In this document: piece by piece, positions 17,239 through 26,106 of the stretch
Numbering within the stretch: position 1 is the first letter of the stretch
Layout of the letters: every line of letters starts with the position of its first letter
NCBI GenBank assembly: GCA_030149025.1
Contig: JASBSH010000005.1
Span: forward strand, 1-41,372
Source of the DNA: Actinomycetales bacterium
GTDB lineage: Bacteria > Actinomycetota > Actinomycetes > Actinomycetales > BWSM-131
Reading direction: 5' to 3'
DNA length: 41,372 nucleotides
The notes under the pieces: model-generated
Seen by the model: only the letters and a program-made list of their open reading frames with translations
What the model was told of the DNA's origin: nothing
Databases searched by the model: none
Position numbers and translations under genes: made by a program

Positions 17239-19997
17239 CCGAACCGGCCGAACGGCAACGCGGTCCGACCGACCTTCGGCTGGTGCCGGCGGCCGGAGCG
17301 GCGTGGGCCTCGGCGGGTTTCGGGACCCGGCTGGCGCCGGTGGCCGCGTTGTCGCTCGCCGGTGGCGTGCTGATCGTCGTCCTGGTGCTGTTGGCCCTTC
17401 GCGGTGGTCGCCGGGACGGACCTGAGCCCCGGCGGCGGACCCGCCCGTGGCTTCCGGCGCTCATCTCCTCCGGTGCCGTGGCCGTCCTCGTGCTGCTGTC
17501 GGTCGCCGCCCAGCTGGGCCTGCGGTCAGCCGGTCTGCTGCCGGACCTCATCGAGCGACGAGCGGCGGTGGTCGCCGATGTGGTGGTCCGGTCCGACCCG
17601 CGCGAGGTCCGTCAGGACGCGGACGAGCGCGCCCGCGACCAAGGTCCGCGGTTCACGGTGCTCGCCCGGGCCGATTACGTGACCGGCAGGGGACACAGCG
17701 GGGACGCGCGTGCCGCCGTCCTCGTGATCGGTGACGAGCGCTGGTCGAAGCTGCGTCCGGGGGAACGTGTACGCGTCCATGGCCGGCTCGTGCCGGCCGA
17801 CCCCGGTGATGACGTCACCGCGCTGCTGATGCCGTCACGGCCACCCGTGCTGTTGGCAGGCGCCGGGCCTGTCCAGCGCCGTGCCGAACAGCTCCGGGCC
17901 GGCCTCCGGGACGCGGCCGCCGGCTTGACGCCGGACTCCGCAGGGCTGCTGCCCGGGCTGGTGGTCGGCGACACGTCACGGCTGCCACCCGACCTGGAGG
18001 ACGCGATGCGCGTCACCGGGCTCACGCATCTCACCGCGGTTTCGGGAAGCAATGTCGCGATCGTCTCCGGCACGGTGCTTCTCGTCGCTGGAGCGTGCGG
18101 CGCCGGCCGTCGGCTGAGGGTGCTGCTGGCCTTCGCAGGGCTGCTGGGTTTCGTGGTCCTCGCGCGTCCGGACCCGAGCGTCCTGCGGGCGGGCGTGATG
18201 GGCGCCGTCGGTCTGGTGGGGCTGGTCCACGCCCGGCGCGGGCAGGGCATGCCGGCGCTGTGCACCGCCGTCATCGCGTTGACCATCGCCGATCCGTGGC
18301 TCGGCAGGGCGTTCGGCTTCGCGCTGTCGGTCCTGGCGACGTCGGGTCTGCTGCTGCTGGCGCGACCGTGGGCGGCCGCGCTGAACCGGCTGGTGCCGTT
18401 GCCCGTGGCTCACGCTGTGGCGGTTCCTGCTGCAGCACAAGCGGTCTCCGCACCGGTTGTCGTCCTGCTGGCGCCGCAGCTGTCGCTGTCGGCGGTGCCG
18501 GCGAACCTGCTGGTCGCCCCCGCCGTCGCTCCGGCCACGGTGCTCGGTGTCGTGGCGACGCTGGTGGCGCCGCTCTGGCCGGGGGCCGCGGCGGCGGTGG
18601 CGTGGGGTGCCGGCTGGTGCACCTGGTGGATCGCGGCCGTGGCGAGAACGGCTGCGGCGCTGCCCGGTTCGGCGGTCCCGTGGCCGGAAGGTGGCCGAGG
18701 TGCGCTGCTGCTCGCTGCTGCGACGCTGCTGGCGGTGCTCCTCGCGCCCGCGCTGATCGGTGGCCTCGCCCGACTGGACGCCCTTGCGCGGCGCGACCAG
18801 CGCACGGGGCGGCGGGTGGGTCGTCGTGTCGTGGCGGTGGCAGCGGTCGGCGCGCTGCTCGGCGTGCTTCTCCTATGGCCGCAGTCGCCGCTGGCGCAGA
18901 GGCTCTCCGGCGGCTGGCCACCGAAGGGGTGGCGCATGGTGGCGTGCGACGTCGGCCAGGGGGATGCCTTCGTGGTCGCCACCGGCCCGCGCTCCGCCGC
19001 GTTGTTCGACACCGGCCCTGACCCCGAGTCCGTGGACAGGTGCCTCGGGCGGCTCGGGATCCAGACGCTCGACCTGCTCGTCGTCACGCACTTCCACGCC
19101 GACCACGCCGGCGGGATCACCGGCGCGCTGCGGGGTAGGGCCGTCAAGAGGCTGCTGGTCAGCCCGCTGCCCGAGCCGGCGGCGTCGGCGAAGGCGGTCG
19201 AGAAGGCCGCGCGGGACGCCGGGGTGGCCGTCGAGGTCGCCACAGCGGGGCTGCAAGGCGAGAACGGGGACGTGCGGTGGCAGGTGCTGTCGCCGAAGGC
19301 GCCGCGATCCGGCGGCGTTGAGGAAGGTCGCGGCTCGCCGTCCGAGTCGGTGTCCCGGTCAGACGGCGAGAGCTCGGACACCAACAACGCCAGCCTCGTG
19401 CTCTTCCTCGAGGTCGCCGGTCTGCGGGTGCTCACGACCGGAGACGTCGAGCAGACTGCGCAGGCCGCCCTGCGACGAACCCTGGCTGCGGCGCCGGCCC
19501 TTCTGCCGGTCGACGTGCTCAAGGTCTCCCACCACGGCTCCGCGAACCAGGACCCCGGCCTGCACGAGGCGATCGCCCCGCGCGTGGCGCTGATCAGCGC
19601 CGGGAAGGACAACGACTACGGGCACCCGGCCCCGGTCACCCTCGACCTGCTCGACCGCGTCGGTGCGATGGGGCTGCGGACCGACCAGCTCGGGGACGTC
19701 GCCGTCGGCGGCGACGGTGCGTCGCTCTGGGTGGCCGGTCGGCAAGGGACGCCGGAAGTCGCCCCGGCGGCTGCGCCGTCCGCCTGCCTCGCCGAACCGA
19801 AGGCCGGTCCCGCCCGTTGTCGTCCCGGCGTGGCACCCTTCGCTCGTGGCAAATCCTCGATCGTCACCTCGATCGGCCCCTTCGACCTGGCGGAACGTCG
19901 AACCGGCACCCGTCGTGCTCGTCACGGGCACGGAGGGTCTGCTGGCCGATCGCGCTGTCCAACGTGTTCTCGACGCGCTGCGCGAGCAGTCCCCTGA
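17235..19997 (+). CDS. comEC: ComEC/Rec2 DNA-uptake channel with MBL domain
   Basis: Forms the inner-membrane channel for single-stranded DNA. The 920-residue protein has N-terminal helices and a soluble OB-type domain, the Competence domain (about 230-510) with GLTHLTAVSGSNVAIVSG, further helices, and a C-terminal metallo-beta-lactamase domain with VTHFHADHAGG near residue 620 and VSHHGSANQDPGLHEAI. It overlaps comEA by 4 nt (GTGA). The last 50-75 residues after AVGGDGASLWVAGR are arginine-rich low complexity and run 152 nt into holA in another frame, so the true functional C-terminus is probably earlier. Confidence 0.92.
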   Translation: MTEPAERQRGPTDLRLVPAAGAAWASAGFGTRLAPVAALSLAGGVLIVVLVLLALRGGRRDGPEPRRRTRPWLPALISSGAVAVLVLLSVAAQLGLRSAGLLPDLIERRAAVVADVVVRSDPREVRQDADERARDQGPRFTVLARADYVTGRGHSGDARAAVLVIGDERWSKLRPGERVRVHGRLVPADPGDDVTALLMPSRPPVLLAGAGPVQRRAEQLRAGLRDAAAGLTPDSAGLLPGLVVGDTSRLPPDLEDAMRVTGLTHLTAVSGSNVAIVSGTVLLVAGACGAGRRLRVLLAFAGLLGFVVLARPDPSVLRAGVMGAVGLVGLVHARRGQGMPALCTAVIALTIADPWLGRAFGFALSVLATSGLLLLARPWAAALNRLVPLPVAHAVAVPAAAQAVSAPVVVLLAPQLSLSAVPANLLVAPAVAPATVLGVVATLVAPLWPGAAAAVAWGAGWCTWWIAAVARTAAALPGSAVPWPEGGRGALLLAAATLLAVLLAPALIGGLARLDALARRDQRTGRRVGRRVVAVAAVGALLGVLLLWPQSPLAQRLSGGWPPKGWRMVACDVGQGDAFVVATGPRSAALFDTGPDPESVDRCLGRLGIQTLDLLVVTHFHADHAGGITGALRGRAVKRLLVSPLPEPAASAKAVEKAARDAGVAVEVATAGLQGENGDVRWQVLSPKAPRSGGVEEGRGSPSESVSRSDGESSDTNNASLVLFLEVAGLRVLTTGDVEQTAQAALRRTLAAAPALLPVDVLKVSHHGSANQDPGLHEAIAPRVALISAGKDNDYGHPAPVTLDLLDRVGAMGLRTDQLGDVAVGGDGASLWVAGRQGTPEVAPAAAPSACLAEPKAGPARCRPGVAPFARGKSSIVTSIGPFDLAERRTGTRRARHGHGGSAGRSRCPTCSRRAARAVP

Positions 19998-20856
19998 CCT
20001 CGAGGTGGTCGACATCGACGCCTCGGTCTATGAGGCCGGTCAGCTCGGTCCGCACACGAGCCCCTCCCTGTTCGGCGAACCGCGACTGGTCCGGGTCTCC
20101 GGCGTCGAGGCGTGCACCGACGCGTTCGTCACCGACGTGCTCGCCTACCTCGACGACGTCCAGGACGACGTCACCCTGGTCCTGCGCCACGCCGGCGGGC
20201 AGAAGGGCAAGAAGCTCCTCGACGGCGTGCGGAAGAGCAAGACGTCGGCGGTCGTGGACTGTGCACCGTTGAAGAAGGACACCGACAAGATCGATTTCCT
20301 GCACGGTGAGTTCAGGGCGGCCGACCGTCGCGCGACGCCCGGAGCGGTCCGGGCGCTGGTGGCAGCTGTGGGGTCCGACCTGCGCGAGCTGGCGTCGGCG
20401 GCGTCCCAGCTCATGTCGGACAGCTCCGGCGAGATCACCGAGCAGGACGTGGAGCGGTACTACGGCGGGCGGGTGGAGGCGACCGGCTTCAAGGTCGCGG
20501 ACGCCGTCGCGGCCGGTCGGGGCAAGGAGGCCCTGGCCCTGCTGCGCCAGGCGGTCGACACCGGCGTCGACCCCGTCCCGCTCGTCGCCGCTGTCGCGTT
20601 GAAGCTCAGGACGATGGCGAGGGTCGCCGGCACCCGGGGCCGCATCCCTGACATCGCTCGGGAGCTGGGCATGGCGCCGTGGCAGGTCGAACGCGCTCGC
20701 AAGGACCTCGTCGGCTGGACCCCGGACGGGATCAAGACCGGGCTCATTGCCCTGGCCGAGGCCGACGCCGCCGTCAAAGGTGGTGGCAGGGACCCGGTTT
20801 ACGCAGTGGAGAAGGCCGTGGTCGCGATCACGGCTGCCCGCGGCGGTGACCGGTGA
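19846..20856 (+). CDS. holA: DNA polymerase III subunit delta
   Basis: The delta subunit opens the beta clamp as part of the clamp loader. The 336-residue product shows PAPVVLVTGTEGLLADRAVQRVLDAL at the N-terminus, the inactive AAA-type domain with SLFGEPRLVRVSG, LVLRHAGGQKGKKLLD, and the C-terminal collar domain with GFKVADAVAAGRGKEALALLRQ. comEC followed by holA and convergent to rpsT is the standard actinobacterial and wider bacterial order. The start is uncertain because upstream sequence is shared with comEC in another frame; GTG 19846 gives the usual short tail before VEPAPVVLVTG. Confidence 0.9.
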   Translation: MANPRSSPRSAPSTWRNVEPAPVVLVTGTEGLLADRAVQRVLDALREQSPDLEVVDIDASVYEAGQLGPHTSPSLFGEPRLVRVSGVEACTDAFVTDVLAYLDDVQDDVTLVLRHAGGQKGKKLLDGVRKSKTSAVVDCAPLKKDTDKIDFLHGEFRAADRRATPGAVRALVAAVGSDLRELASAASQLMSDSSGEITEQDVERYYGGRVEATGFKVADAVAAGRGKEALALLRQAVDTGVDPVPLVAAVALKLRTMARVAGTRGRIPDIARELGMAPWQVERARKDLVGWTPDGIKTGLIALAEADAAVKGGGRDPVYAVEKAVVAITAARGGDR

Positions 20857-20875
20857 GCACGTGCGATGAGGCAGC

Positions 20876-21973
20876 TTGACATTGGCCACCAGAACGAAGA
20901 AGGCCGTCGGTGGCCGCCGCGTGCGCACGACCTGGGCGGTGATGGCCGGCGTCACGGCGCTCGGTCTCGCCCTGGCGGCATGCAGTGGCGGCGGGCAGTC
21001 TCCGGGCCCGGAGGTGTCGCCGGCGCAGACGACGAGCGTGCCGTCGTCCCCCTTTGTCGGCCGCACCGAGCCGCTGACCGGCAGGCCGGTCACGGATGCC
21101 GCCGCACTGGACCACCCCGCCGTGGCCATCAAGATCTCCAACGTGCCGGAGTCCCAGCCAGAGGTCGGCGTCGACCGGGCGGACATCGTCTTCGTGGAGC
21201 CCGTCGGGGTGTCCTACACCCGGTTGGCGGCCGTGTTCCACTCCGACCTGCCGAAGCTCGTGGGTCCGGTGCGGTCCGTGCGACCCGTGGACGCGCCGCT
21301 GCTCGGTCCGCTGTCGCCTGTCTTCGGCAACACTATGGGCGCAGACTGGGTGCTGCGGTACGTCGACCGGCAAGCCGACGTCGACGACCTCGGGACCCTC
21401 AAGGTGCGGGGGACAGGGGCCTACGAGCTCGACCCGAGGCGGGTGGCGCCGAACCATGTGTTCGCCGTCCCCCGGGTTCTGCTCGAGCTCTCCGATCGCA
21501 GGCAGCCGCCGAAGCCGTACTTCCAGTACGCGTCCAGCGCGGCATCCAGCTCGGCGGCCAGCAGCGGCACCGCGGGCACGTCCGCGGTGGTCTCGTACGG
21601 GCCCAGGTACAACGTGACCTGGACCTATGACCCGGCGAAGCAGGAGTACCTGCGCGCGCAGCCGTGGGGCAAGCACACGATGGCCGACGGGACGCAGGTG
21701 CATGCCACGAACGTGCTGATCCTGCGGGTGGAGTCGAAGACGGAGAAGATCGGCTCCGGCGGGGGACAGGCGGTGCCGGCGCTCAGCCTGATCGACGCCA
21801 CCGGTGAGCTGATCGCGCTGTCGGGCGGCAAGGCGGTCAAGGGCACCTGGCAGAAGGGCGCCCCCAACGGGCCGTTCGTCCTCAAGGCGGCCGACGGGTC
21901 GCCTCTCGAGCTCGCGCCCGGCAACACCTGGGTGGAGCTGCCCACGCCGGCCGCGGCCGTGACCGTGCAGTAG
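20876..21973 (+). CDS. DUF3048 (YerB-like) lipoprotein
   Basis: A 365-residue predicted lipoprotein of unknown function. A basic start, a hydrophobic segment and lipobox LAAC (Cys36 from TTG 20876) mark export and lipidation. The mature part has the DUF3048 signatures: PLTGRPVTDAAALDHPAVAIKISN, GVDRADIVFVEPVGVSYTRLAAVFHS, VGPVRSVRPVDAPLLG, and a C-terminal domain with TWTYDPAKQEYLRAQPWGKH. A Ser/Ala-rich insert lies near residues 215-235. TTG 20882 is an equally possible start. It faces the AtoE gene with only 7 nt between stops. Confidence 0.85.
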   Translation: MTLATRTKKAVGGRRVRTTWAVMAGVTALGLALAACSGGGQSPGPEVSPAQTTSVPSSPFVGRTEPLTGRPVTDAAALDHPAVAIKISNVPESQPEVGVDRADIVFVEPVGVSYTRLAAVFHSDLPKLVGPVRSVRPVDAPLLGPLSPVFGNTMGADWVLRYVDRQADVDDLGTLKVRGTGAYELDPRRVAPNHVFAVPRVLLELSDRRQPPKPYFQYASSAASSSAASSGTAGTSAVVSYGPRYNVTWTYDPAKQEYLRAQPWGKHTMADGTQVHATNVLILRVESKTEKIGSGGGQAVPALSLIDATGELIALSGGKAVKGTWQKGAPNGPFVLKAADGSPLELAPGNTWVELPTPAAAVTVQ

Positions 21974-21980
21974 CGGCTAA

Positions 21981-23336
21981 CTAACCGGCGCCGGCCACCA
22001 GCATCGTGGCAGCGAAGACCACGCCGCTGACGAGCAGCGCGATCGTGGTGAAGCCGAGGATGTCCCGGATGCCGAGGCGGGCGATCGCGAGCACGGGCAG
22101 CGCCCAGAAGGGTTGGATCATGTTCGTCCACTGGTCCCCGTAGGCGATGCCCATGACGACGACGCCCGGTGCGACGCCCAGCTGCTGCGCTGCATCCAGG
22201 AAGATCGGACCCTGCACCGCGAACTGGCCACCGCCACTGGGGACGAACATGTTCAGCAGCCCACCGGACAGGAAGGCCCACAGCCCCAGCGTCTCCGGCG
22301 AGGCGAGGCGGACAAAGAAGTCGCTGAATACGCCGATCAGCCCCGTGGTCGTCATGATCCCCAGGATCCCCGCGTAGAGCGGGAACTGAAGCAGGATGTC
22401 CCCGACGTTGCGCGCCGCGTCGGCGACGAGGCGCCCTAGTTCGGCCGGTGACCCGACGAGCAGCAGAATCGCGGCCAGGAACGTCCAGTTCACGATGTCG
22501 AGGGTGAGGGCAAAGCCCTCCTCGCCGAAGTAGGCGATGAGATAGGCCGTCAGCGCCAGGCCGGTGACGAGCGTGATGAGCCGCGAAGAGTCGATCCAGT
22601 CCGCCGGGGACGTCCGGCGCTCGGCGGTGTGCTCGGCCGGTTCTGTGGGCTCCGCGGCCACGGCATCGTCCGGCAGCTCGATGACCGGGTCCTCCGCGCG
22701 TGGTCTCAGGGACGCCATCGCGGCGACGACCACGACGACGGTCACCACGATTGCCGCGAGGTTCCACGGGGCGAAGATCGTCTCCGAGACGGGGACCGTA
22801 CGGCCGATCTGCTTCTCGACGAAGCTGCCCGGCGTGGCGGCGGCGAGCGGTCCCGACCCCGAGTAGCCCATGTGCCAGACCACGTACCCGGCGTAGCCAC
22901 AGGCGACCAGTAGCGGGAAGTGGAGGCGCAACCCCCGCCTCTTGCCCTGTTCGGCCACCTCGCGGGCGAGGAGGGCTCCCACCACCAGCCCGAGACCCCA
23001 GGACAGCAGGGAACCGAGCGCGGCCACGAGCGTCACACCCGCGTAAGCCTGCACCGGCGTGCGCGGTAGTGAGCCGACGCGGACGAGCAGACGACGCACC
23101 GGGCGGGTGTTGGCGAGCGTGTACCCCAGAAGAAGGATCAACGCCATCTGCGTCATGAACGCGAGTAATCCGGTCAGGCCGTCGCCCCAACCGCGGAGGA
23201 CCGTCACCGGCCCGGCGTCCGTGAGGGCGAAGGCCAGGGCGGCGACGACGCCCGTCAGGACGACCGCGAACACCAGCGCACTAGGTAGCCAGCGTTCGAC
23301 ACCTGCTACGAGCGGTCGGGAAAGGGTGCGCAGCAT
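21981..23336 (-). CDS. AtoE-type short-chain fatty acid transporter
   Basis: A 451-residue polytopic membrane protein of the short-chain fatty acid transporter family (E. coli AtoE). Supporting segments are MTQMALILLLGYTLANT, SLLSWGLGLVVGALLAREVA, HMGYSGSGPLAAATPGSFVE and the highly conserved FVPSGGGQFAVQGPI ... GIAYGDQWTNMIQPFWALPVLAIA. A cytoplasmic Glu/Pro-rich loop (about 215-245) is longer than usual. GGAGGAG lies about 8-14 nt before the ATG. No ato degradation genes are adjacent, so the substrate is inferred from family only. Confidence 0.88.
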   Translation of the reverse strand: MLRTLSRPLVAGVERWLPSALVFAVVLTGVVAALAFALTDAGPVTVLRGWGDGLTGLLAFMTQMALILLLGYTLANTRPVRRLLVRVGSLPRTPVQAYAGVTLVAALGSLLSWGLGLVVGALLAREVAEQGKRRGLRLHFPLLVACGYAGYVVWHMGYSGSGPLAAATPGSFVEKQIGRTVPVSETIFAPWNLAAIVVTVVVVVAAMASLRPRAEDPVIELPDDAVAAEPTEPAEHTAERRTSPADWIDSSRLITLVTGLALTAYLIAYFGEEGFALTLDIVNWTFLAAILLLVGSPAELGRLVADAARNVGDILLQFPLYAGILGIMTTTGLIGVFSDFFVRLASPETLGLWAFLSGGLLNMFVPSGGGQFAVQGPIFLDAAQQLGVAPGVVVMGIAYGDQWTNMIQPFWALPVLAIARLGIRDILGFTTIALLVSGVVFAATMLVAGAG

Positions 23337-23440
23337 CGGGCCGTCTCCTCCGTGTCCGAATTGACCCCCGAATGATGGTAGTTGCCCGGTTCAGACGGAG
23401 GGAGGCGCGCCGGGACAGCGTCGGGGGCGTTGTGGAGTGA

Positions 23441-23484
23441 AGAACCGGACGGCGCCACCCACCTGGGTGACGCCGTCCGGTTCT
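23441..23484 (-). terminator. Hairpin terminator after rpsT
   Basis: A perfect 14-bp stem (23441-23454 with 23471-23484) continues, after a single mismatch, as 5 bp (23456-23460 with 23465-23469) around an ACCT loop. It lies 50 nt beyond the rpsT stop and lacks a U-tract. Confidence 0.8.
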
Positions 23485-23533
23485 GGTCTCGTTGCCTTCG
23501 CGCCGGCCTCCGCCATGAGACGGAGGCGACCGG

Positions 23534-23794
23534 TCAGAGGCTGTTGAGCACCTTGGCCATCGCCGACTTGCGGTTCGCGGCCTGGTTCTTGTGAATGGTG
23601 CCCTTGCTCACGGCCTTGTCGAGGCGGCGAGACGCTGCGCGGAGCGCGCTGGTCGCCTTCTCCCTGTCGCCCTCGACCGCAGCCTCGCGGAAGGAACGCA
23701 CGAGCGTCTTCAGTTCGGACTTCACGGCCTTGTTGCGGAGCCGGGCCTTCTCGTTGGTCTTGATCCGCTTGATCTGGGACTTGATGTTCGCCAC
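23534..23794 (-). CDS. rpsT: 30S ribosomal protein S20
   Basis: S20 binds 16S rRNA early in 30S assembly. The 86-residue, strongly basic, all-helical product reads VANIKSQIKRIKTNEKARLRNK at its start and ends HKNQAANRKSAMAKVLNSL, both typical of bS20, with normal length. The GTG at 23794 is chosen because it gives the canonical MANIKSQ N-terminus; the frame stays open further upstream without resemblance. It has its own promoter at 23930-23959 and terminator at 23441-23484 and is divergent from lepA. Confidence 0.96.
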   Translation of the reverse strand: MANIKSQIKRIKTNEKARLRNKAVKSELKTLVRSFREAAVEGDREKATSALRAASRRLDKAVSKGTIHKNQAANRKSAMAKVLNSL

Positions 23795-23929
23795 GGAGAT
23801 CTCTCTGTACGGTTCGGTCAGGTCGGTGAGGGCTTCGGTTCGGCTGCGACCGACGGTGGGGACGTCGGTAGCCGCTCGAACCGGAACGGTCGGGTGCGCC
23901 CGCACGACCCTGCGGACACGCGATCAGCA

Positions 23930-23959
23930 AAGATAGCAGCGGGGCCGGTTGTGCCGGAA
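23930..23959 (-). promoter_or_regulatory. Promoter of rpsT
   Basis: On the minus strand TTCCGG (23959-23954), an 18-nt spacer and TATCTT (23935-23930). The -10 is strong and the -35 moderate; the inferred start is near 23923. Confidence 0.55.
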
Positions 23960-24023
23960 ATCGACGTCACATCCGGCCATCACATTCAGCCGTCACATCC
24001 AGTCGCGCATCCGTCTGAGCCCT

Positions 24024-24063
24024 GCGGCGACCGCGTCGACGGTGCGGCGACCTCGTCGACGGT
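24024..24063 (+). repeat. 20-bp tandem repeat, two copies
   Basis: Copies 24024-24043 and 24044-24063 differ at one base and both end GTCGACGGT. Confidence 0.85.
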
Positions 24064-24147
24064 GTCGCCGTCCGGCCGTCCGCCCCCTCGTCCCGGCCGT
24101 GGCGCATGGGACGATGAGAAGCCCCCGAGAAGTGAGGTCCAGACCAG

Positions 24148-26025
24148 GTGTCCCCGATCGCCCGCACGGCGCCGAAACCGGCTTCCACGCCACAGGAGCT
24201 GATCCGGAACTTCTGCATCATCGCCCACATCGACCACGGCAAGTCCACCCTGGCCGACCGGATGCTGCAGATCACCGGTGTGGTCGAGGACAGGCTGATG
24301 CGAGCCCAGTACCTGGACCGCATGGACATCGAGCGCGAGCGCGGCATCACGATCAAGAGCCAGGCCGTGCGGATGCCGTGGGCGGTCGACGGGTCCGACG
24401 GCCCGAAGTCCTACGCCCTGAACATGATCGACACTCCCGGGCACGTCGACTTCACGTACGAGGTGTCGCGGTCCCTCGCGGCGTGCGAGGGCGCCGTCCT
24501 GCTGGTGGACGCGGCACAGGGGATCGAGGCGCAGACCCTGGCCAACCTGTACCTGGCGATGGAGCACGACCTGACGATCATCCCGGTGCTCAACAAGATC
24601 GACCTTCCGGCGGCCCAGCCGGACAAGTTCGCCGCGGAGCTGGCGCACCTGATCGGCGGCGAGCCCGAGGACTGCCTGAGGGTCTCGGGGAAGACCGGTG
24701 AGGGCGTGGATGCCCTGCTCGACCGGATCGTGCAGCAGATCCCGCACCCGACGGGGAACGACGACGGGCCCGCCAGGGCGATGATCTTCGACTCCGTCTA
24801 CGACACCTATCGCGGCGTCGTGACGTACGTGCGGGTCGTCGACGGCAAGCTGCACCCGCGCGAGCGGATCGCGATGATGTCGACGAAGGCCACCCACGAG
24901 CTGCTCGAGATCGGTGTCAGCTCACCGGAGCCCGAGCCCACGCAGGGCCTCGGCGTCGGCGAGGTCGGCTACCTGATCACCGGGGTGAAGGACGTCCGGC
25001 AGTCCAAGGTCGGCGACACGGTGACGAACGCCGCTCGACCCGCGCGCACGCCGCTGGCCGGTTACGCCGACCCCAAGCCGATGGTCTTCTCCGGCCTGTA
25101 CCCGATCGACGGCTCGGACTACCCCGTGCTGCGCGACGCCCTGGACAAGCTGAAGCTCAACGACGCCGCGCTGGTGTACGAGCCCGAGACCTCGGCGGCG
25201 CTGGGCTTCGGGTTCCGGATCGGCTTCCTCGGCCTGCTGCACCTGGAGATCGTGCGCGAGCGCCTCGAGCGCGAGTTCGACCTCGACCTGATCTCCACGG
25301 CACCGTCCGTCGTCTACGAGGTGACGATGGAGGACGGGTCGGAGATCACGGTGACCAACCCGAGCGAGTTCCCGGGCGGGAAGGTCAAGGACGTCCGTGA
25401 GCCGATCGTGCGGGCGACCATCCTCACGCCGGCCGAGTTCATCGGCACCGTCATGGAGCTGTGCCAGCAGCGTCGTGGCTCGCTGCTGGGGATGGACTAC
25501 CTGTCCGAGGACCGCGTCGAGATGCGATACACGTTGCCCCTGGCCGAGATCGTGTTCGACTTCTTCGACAACCTGAAGTCCCGCACCCGGGGCTACGCCT
25601 CGCTGGACTACGAGCCGGCCGGTGAGCAGACCGCTGACCTGGTCAAGGTGGACATCCTGCTGCAGGGCGAGCAGGTCGACGCGTTCAGCGCGATCGTCCA
25701 CAAGGACAAGGCCTACAGCTACGGCACGATGATGGCCGGCAAGCTGCGCGAGCTCATCCCGCGCCAGCAGTTCGAGGTGCCCGTGCAGGCCGCCATCGGT
25801 TCTCGCGTGATCGCGCGCGAGACGATCCGCGCCATCCGCAAGGACGTCCTCGCCAAGTGCTACGGCGGTGACATCAGCCGCAAGCGCAAGCTGCTGGAGA
25901 AGCAGAAGGAGGGCAAGAAGCGGATGAAGATGGTCGGTCGGGTCGAGGTGCCCCAGGAGGCCTTCATCGCTGCGTTGTCCTCCGAGACCGACTCCAAGGA
26001 CTCCAAGGAGAAGTCCAAGAAGTAG
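24148..26025 (+). CDS. lepA: Elongation factor 4 (LepA)
   Basis: A ribosome-associated translational GTPase that helps 30S biogenesis and stalled ribosomes. The 625-residue protein has the G1 motif AHIDHGKS (26-33), RERGITIKSQAV switch I, DTPGHVDF switch II and NKIDLPAAQP, then EF-G-like domains and the LepA-specific C-terminal domain with RRGSLLGMDYL, YSYGTMMAGKLRELIPRQQFEVPVQAAIGSRVIARETI and CYGGDISRKRKLLEKQKEGKKRMK. The length is slightly above average because of a 20-residue N-terminal lead and a Lys/Ser-rich tail. The GTG start is inferred; GAGG lies about 10 nt upstream. Confidence 0.96.
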   Translation: MSPIARTAPKPASTPQELIRNFCIIAHIDHGKSTLADRMLQITGVVEDRLMRAQYLDRMDIERERGITIKSQAVRMPWAVDGSDGPKSYALNMIDTPGHVDFTYEVSRSLAACEGAVLLVDAAQGIEAQTLANLYLAMEHDLTIIPVLNKIDLPAAQPDKFAAELAHLIGGEPEDCLRVSGKTGEGVDALLDRIVQQIPHPTGNDDGPARAMIFDSVYDTYRGVVTYVRVVDGKLHPRERIAMMSTKATHELLEIGVSSPEPEPTQGLGVGEVGYLITGVKDVRQSKVGDTVTNAARPARTPLAGYADPKPMVFSGLYPIDGSDYPVLRDALDKLKLNDAALVYEPETSAALGFGFRIGFLGLLHLEIVRERLEREFDLDLISTAPSVVYEVTMEDGSEITVTNPSEFPGGKVKDVREPIVRATILTPAEFIGTVMELCQQRRGSLLGMDYLSEDRVEMRYTLPLAEIVFDFFDNLKSRTRGYASLDYEPAGEQTADLVKVDILLQGEQVDAFSAIVHKDKAYSYGTMMAGKLRELIPRQQFEVPVQAAIGSRVIARETIRAIRKDVLAKCYGGDISRKRKLLEKQKEGKKRMKMVGRVEVPQEAFIAALSSETDSKDSKEKSKK

Positions 26026-26093
26026 ACACCACCGGCGACCGGCCGCCATCGTCCGCGCCATCGTCTGCGCGGAGGCCAACGCCCCGTCCGGCG

Positions 26094-26099
26094 TACTGT
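26094..26099 (+). promoter_or_regulatory. -10 element for the EamA gene
   Basis: TACTGT ends 7 nt before GTG 26107. This decides that start over GTG 26098, which overlaps the -10 itself. Confidence 0.5.
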
Positions 26100-26106
26100 G
26101 CGCGTC

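Larger units (their letters stand above)
23795..24147. other. Divergent rpsT/lepA intergenic region
   Basis: No gene is visible. It holds the rpsT promoter, a leader of about 128 nt for rpsT, a 20-bp tandem repeat (24024-24043 and 24044-24063, one mismatch) and two GTCACATCC copies about 25 bp apart (from about 23967 and 23992). I see no clear lepA promoter; GTGAGG at 24132-24137 is the probable lepA Shine-Dalgarno. Confidence 0.6.

Noticed and set aside
20866..20886. ATG at 20866 as the DUF3048 lipoprotein start
   Set aside because: It is in a different frame; only the TTG codons at 20876 and 20882 open the lipoprotein frame.
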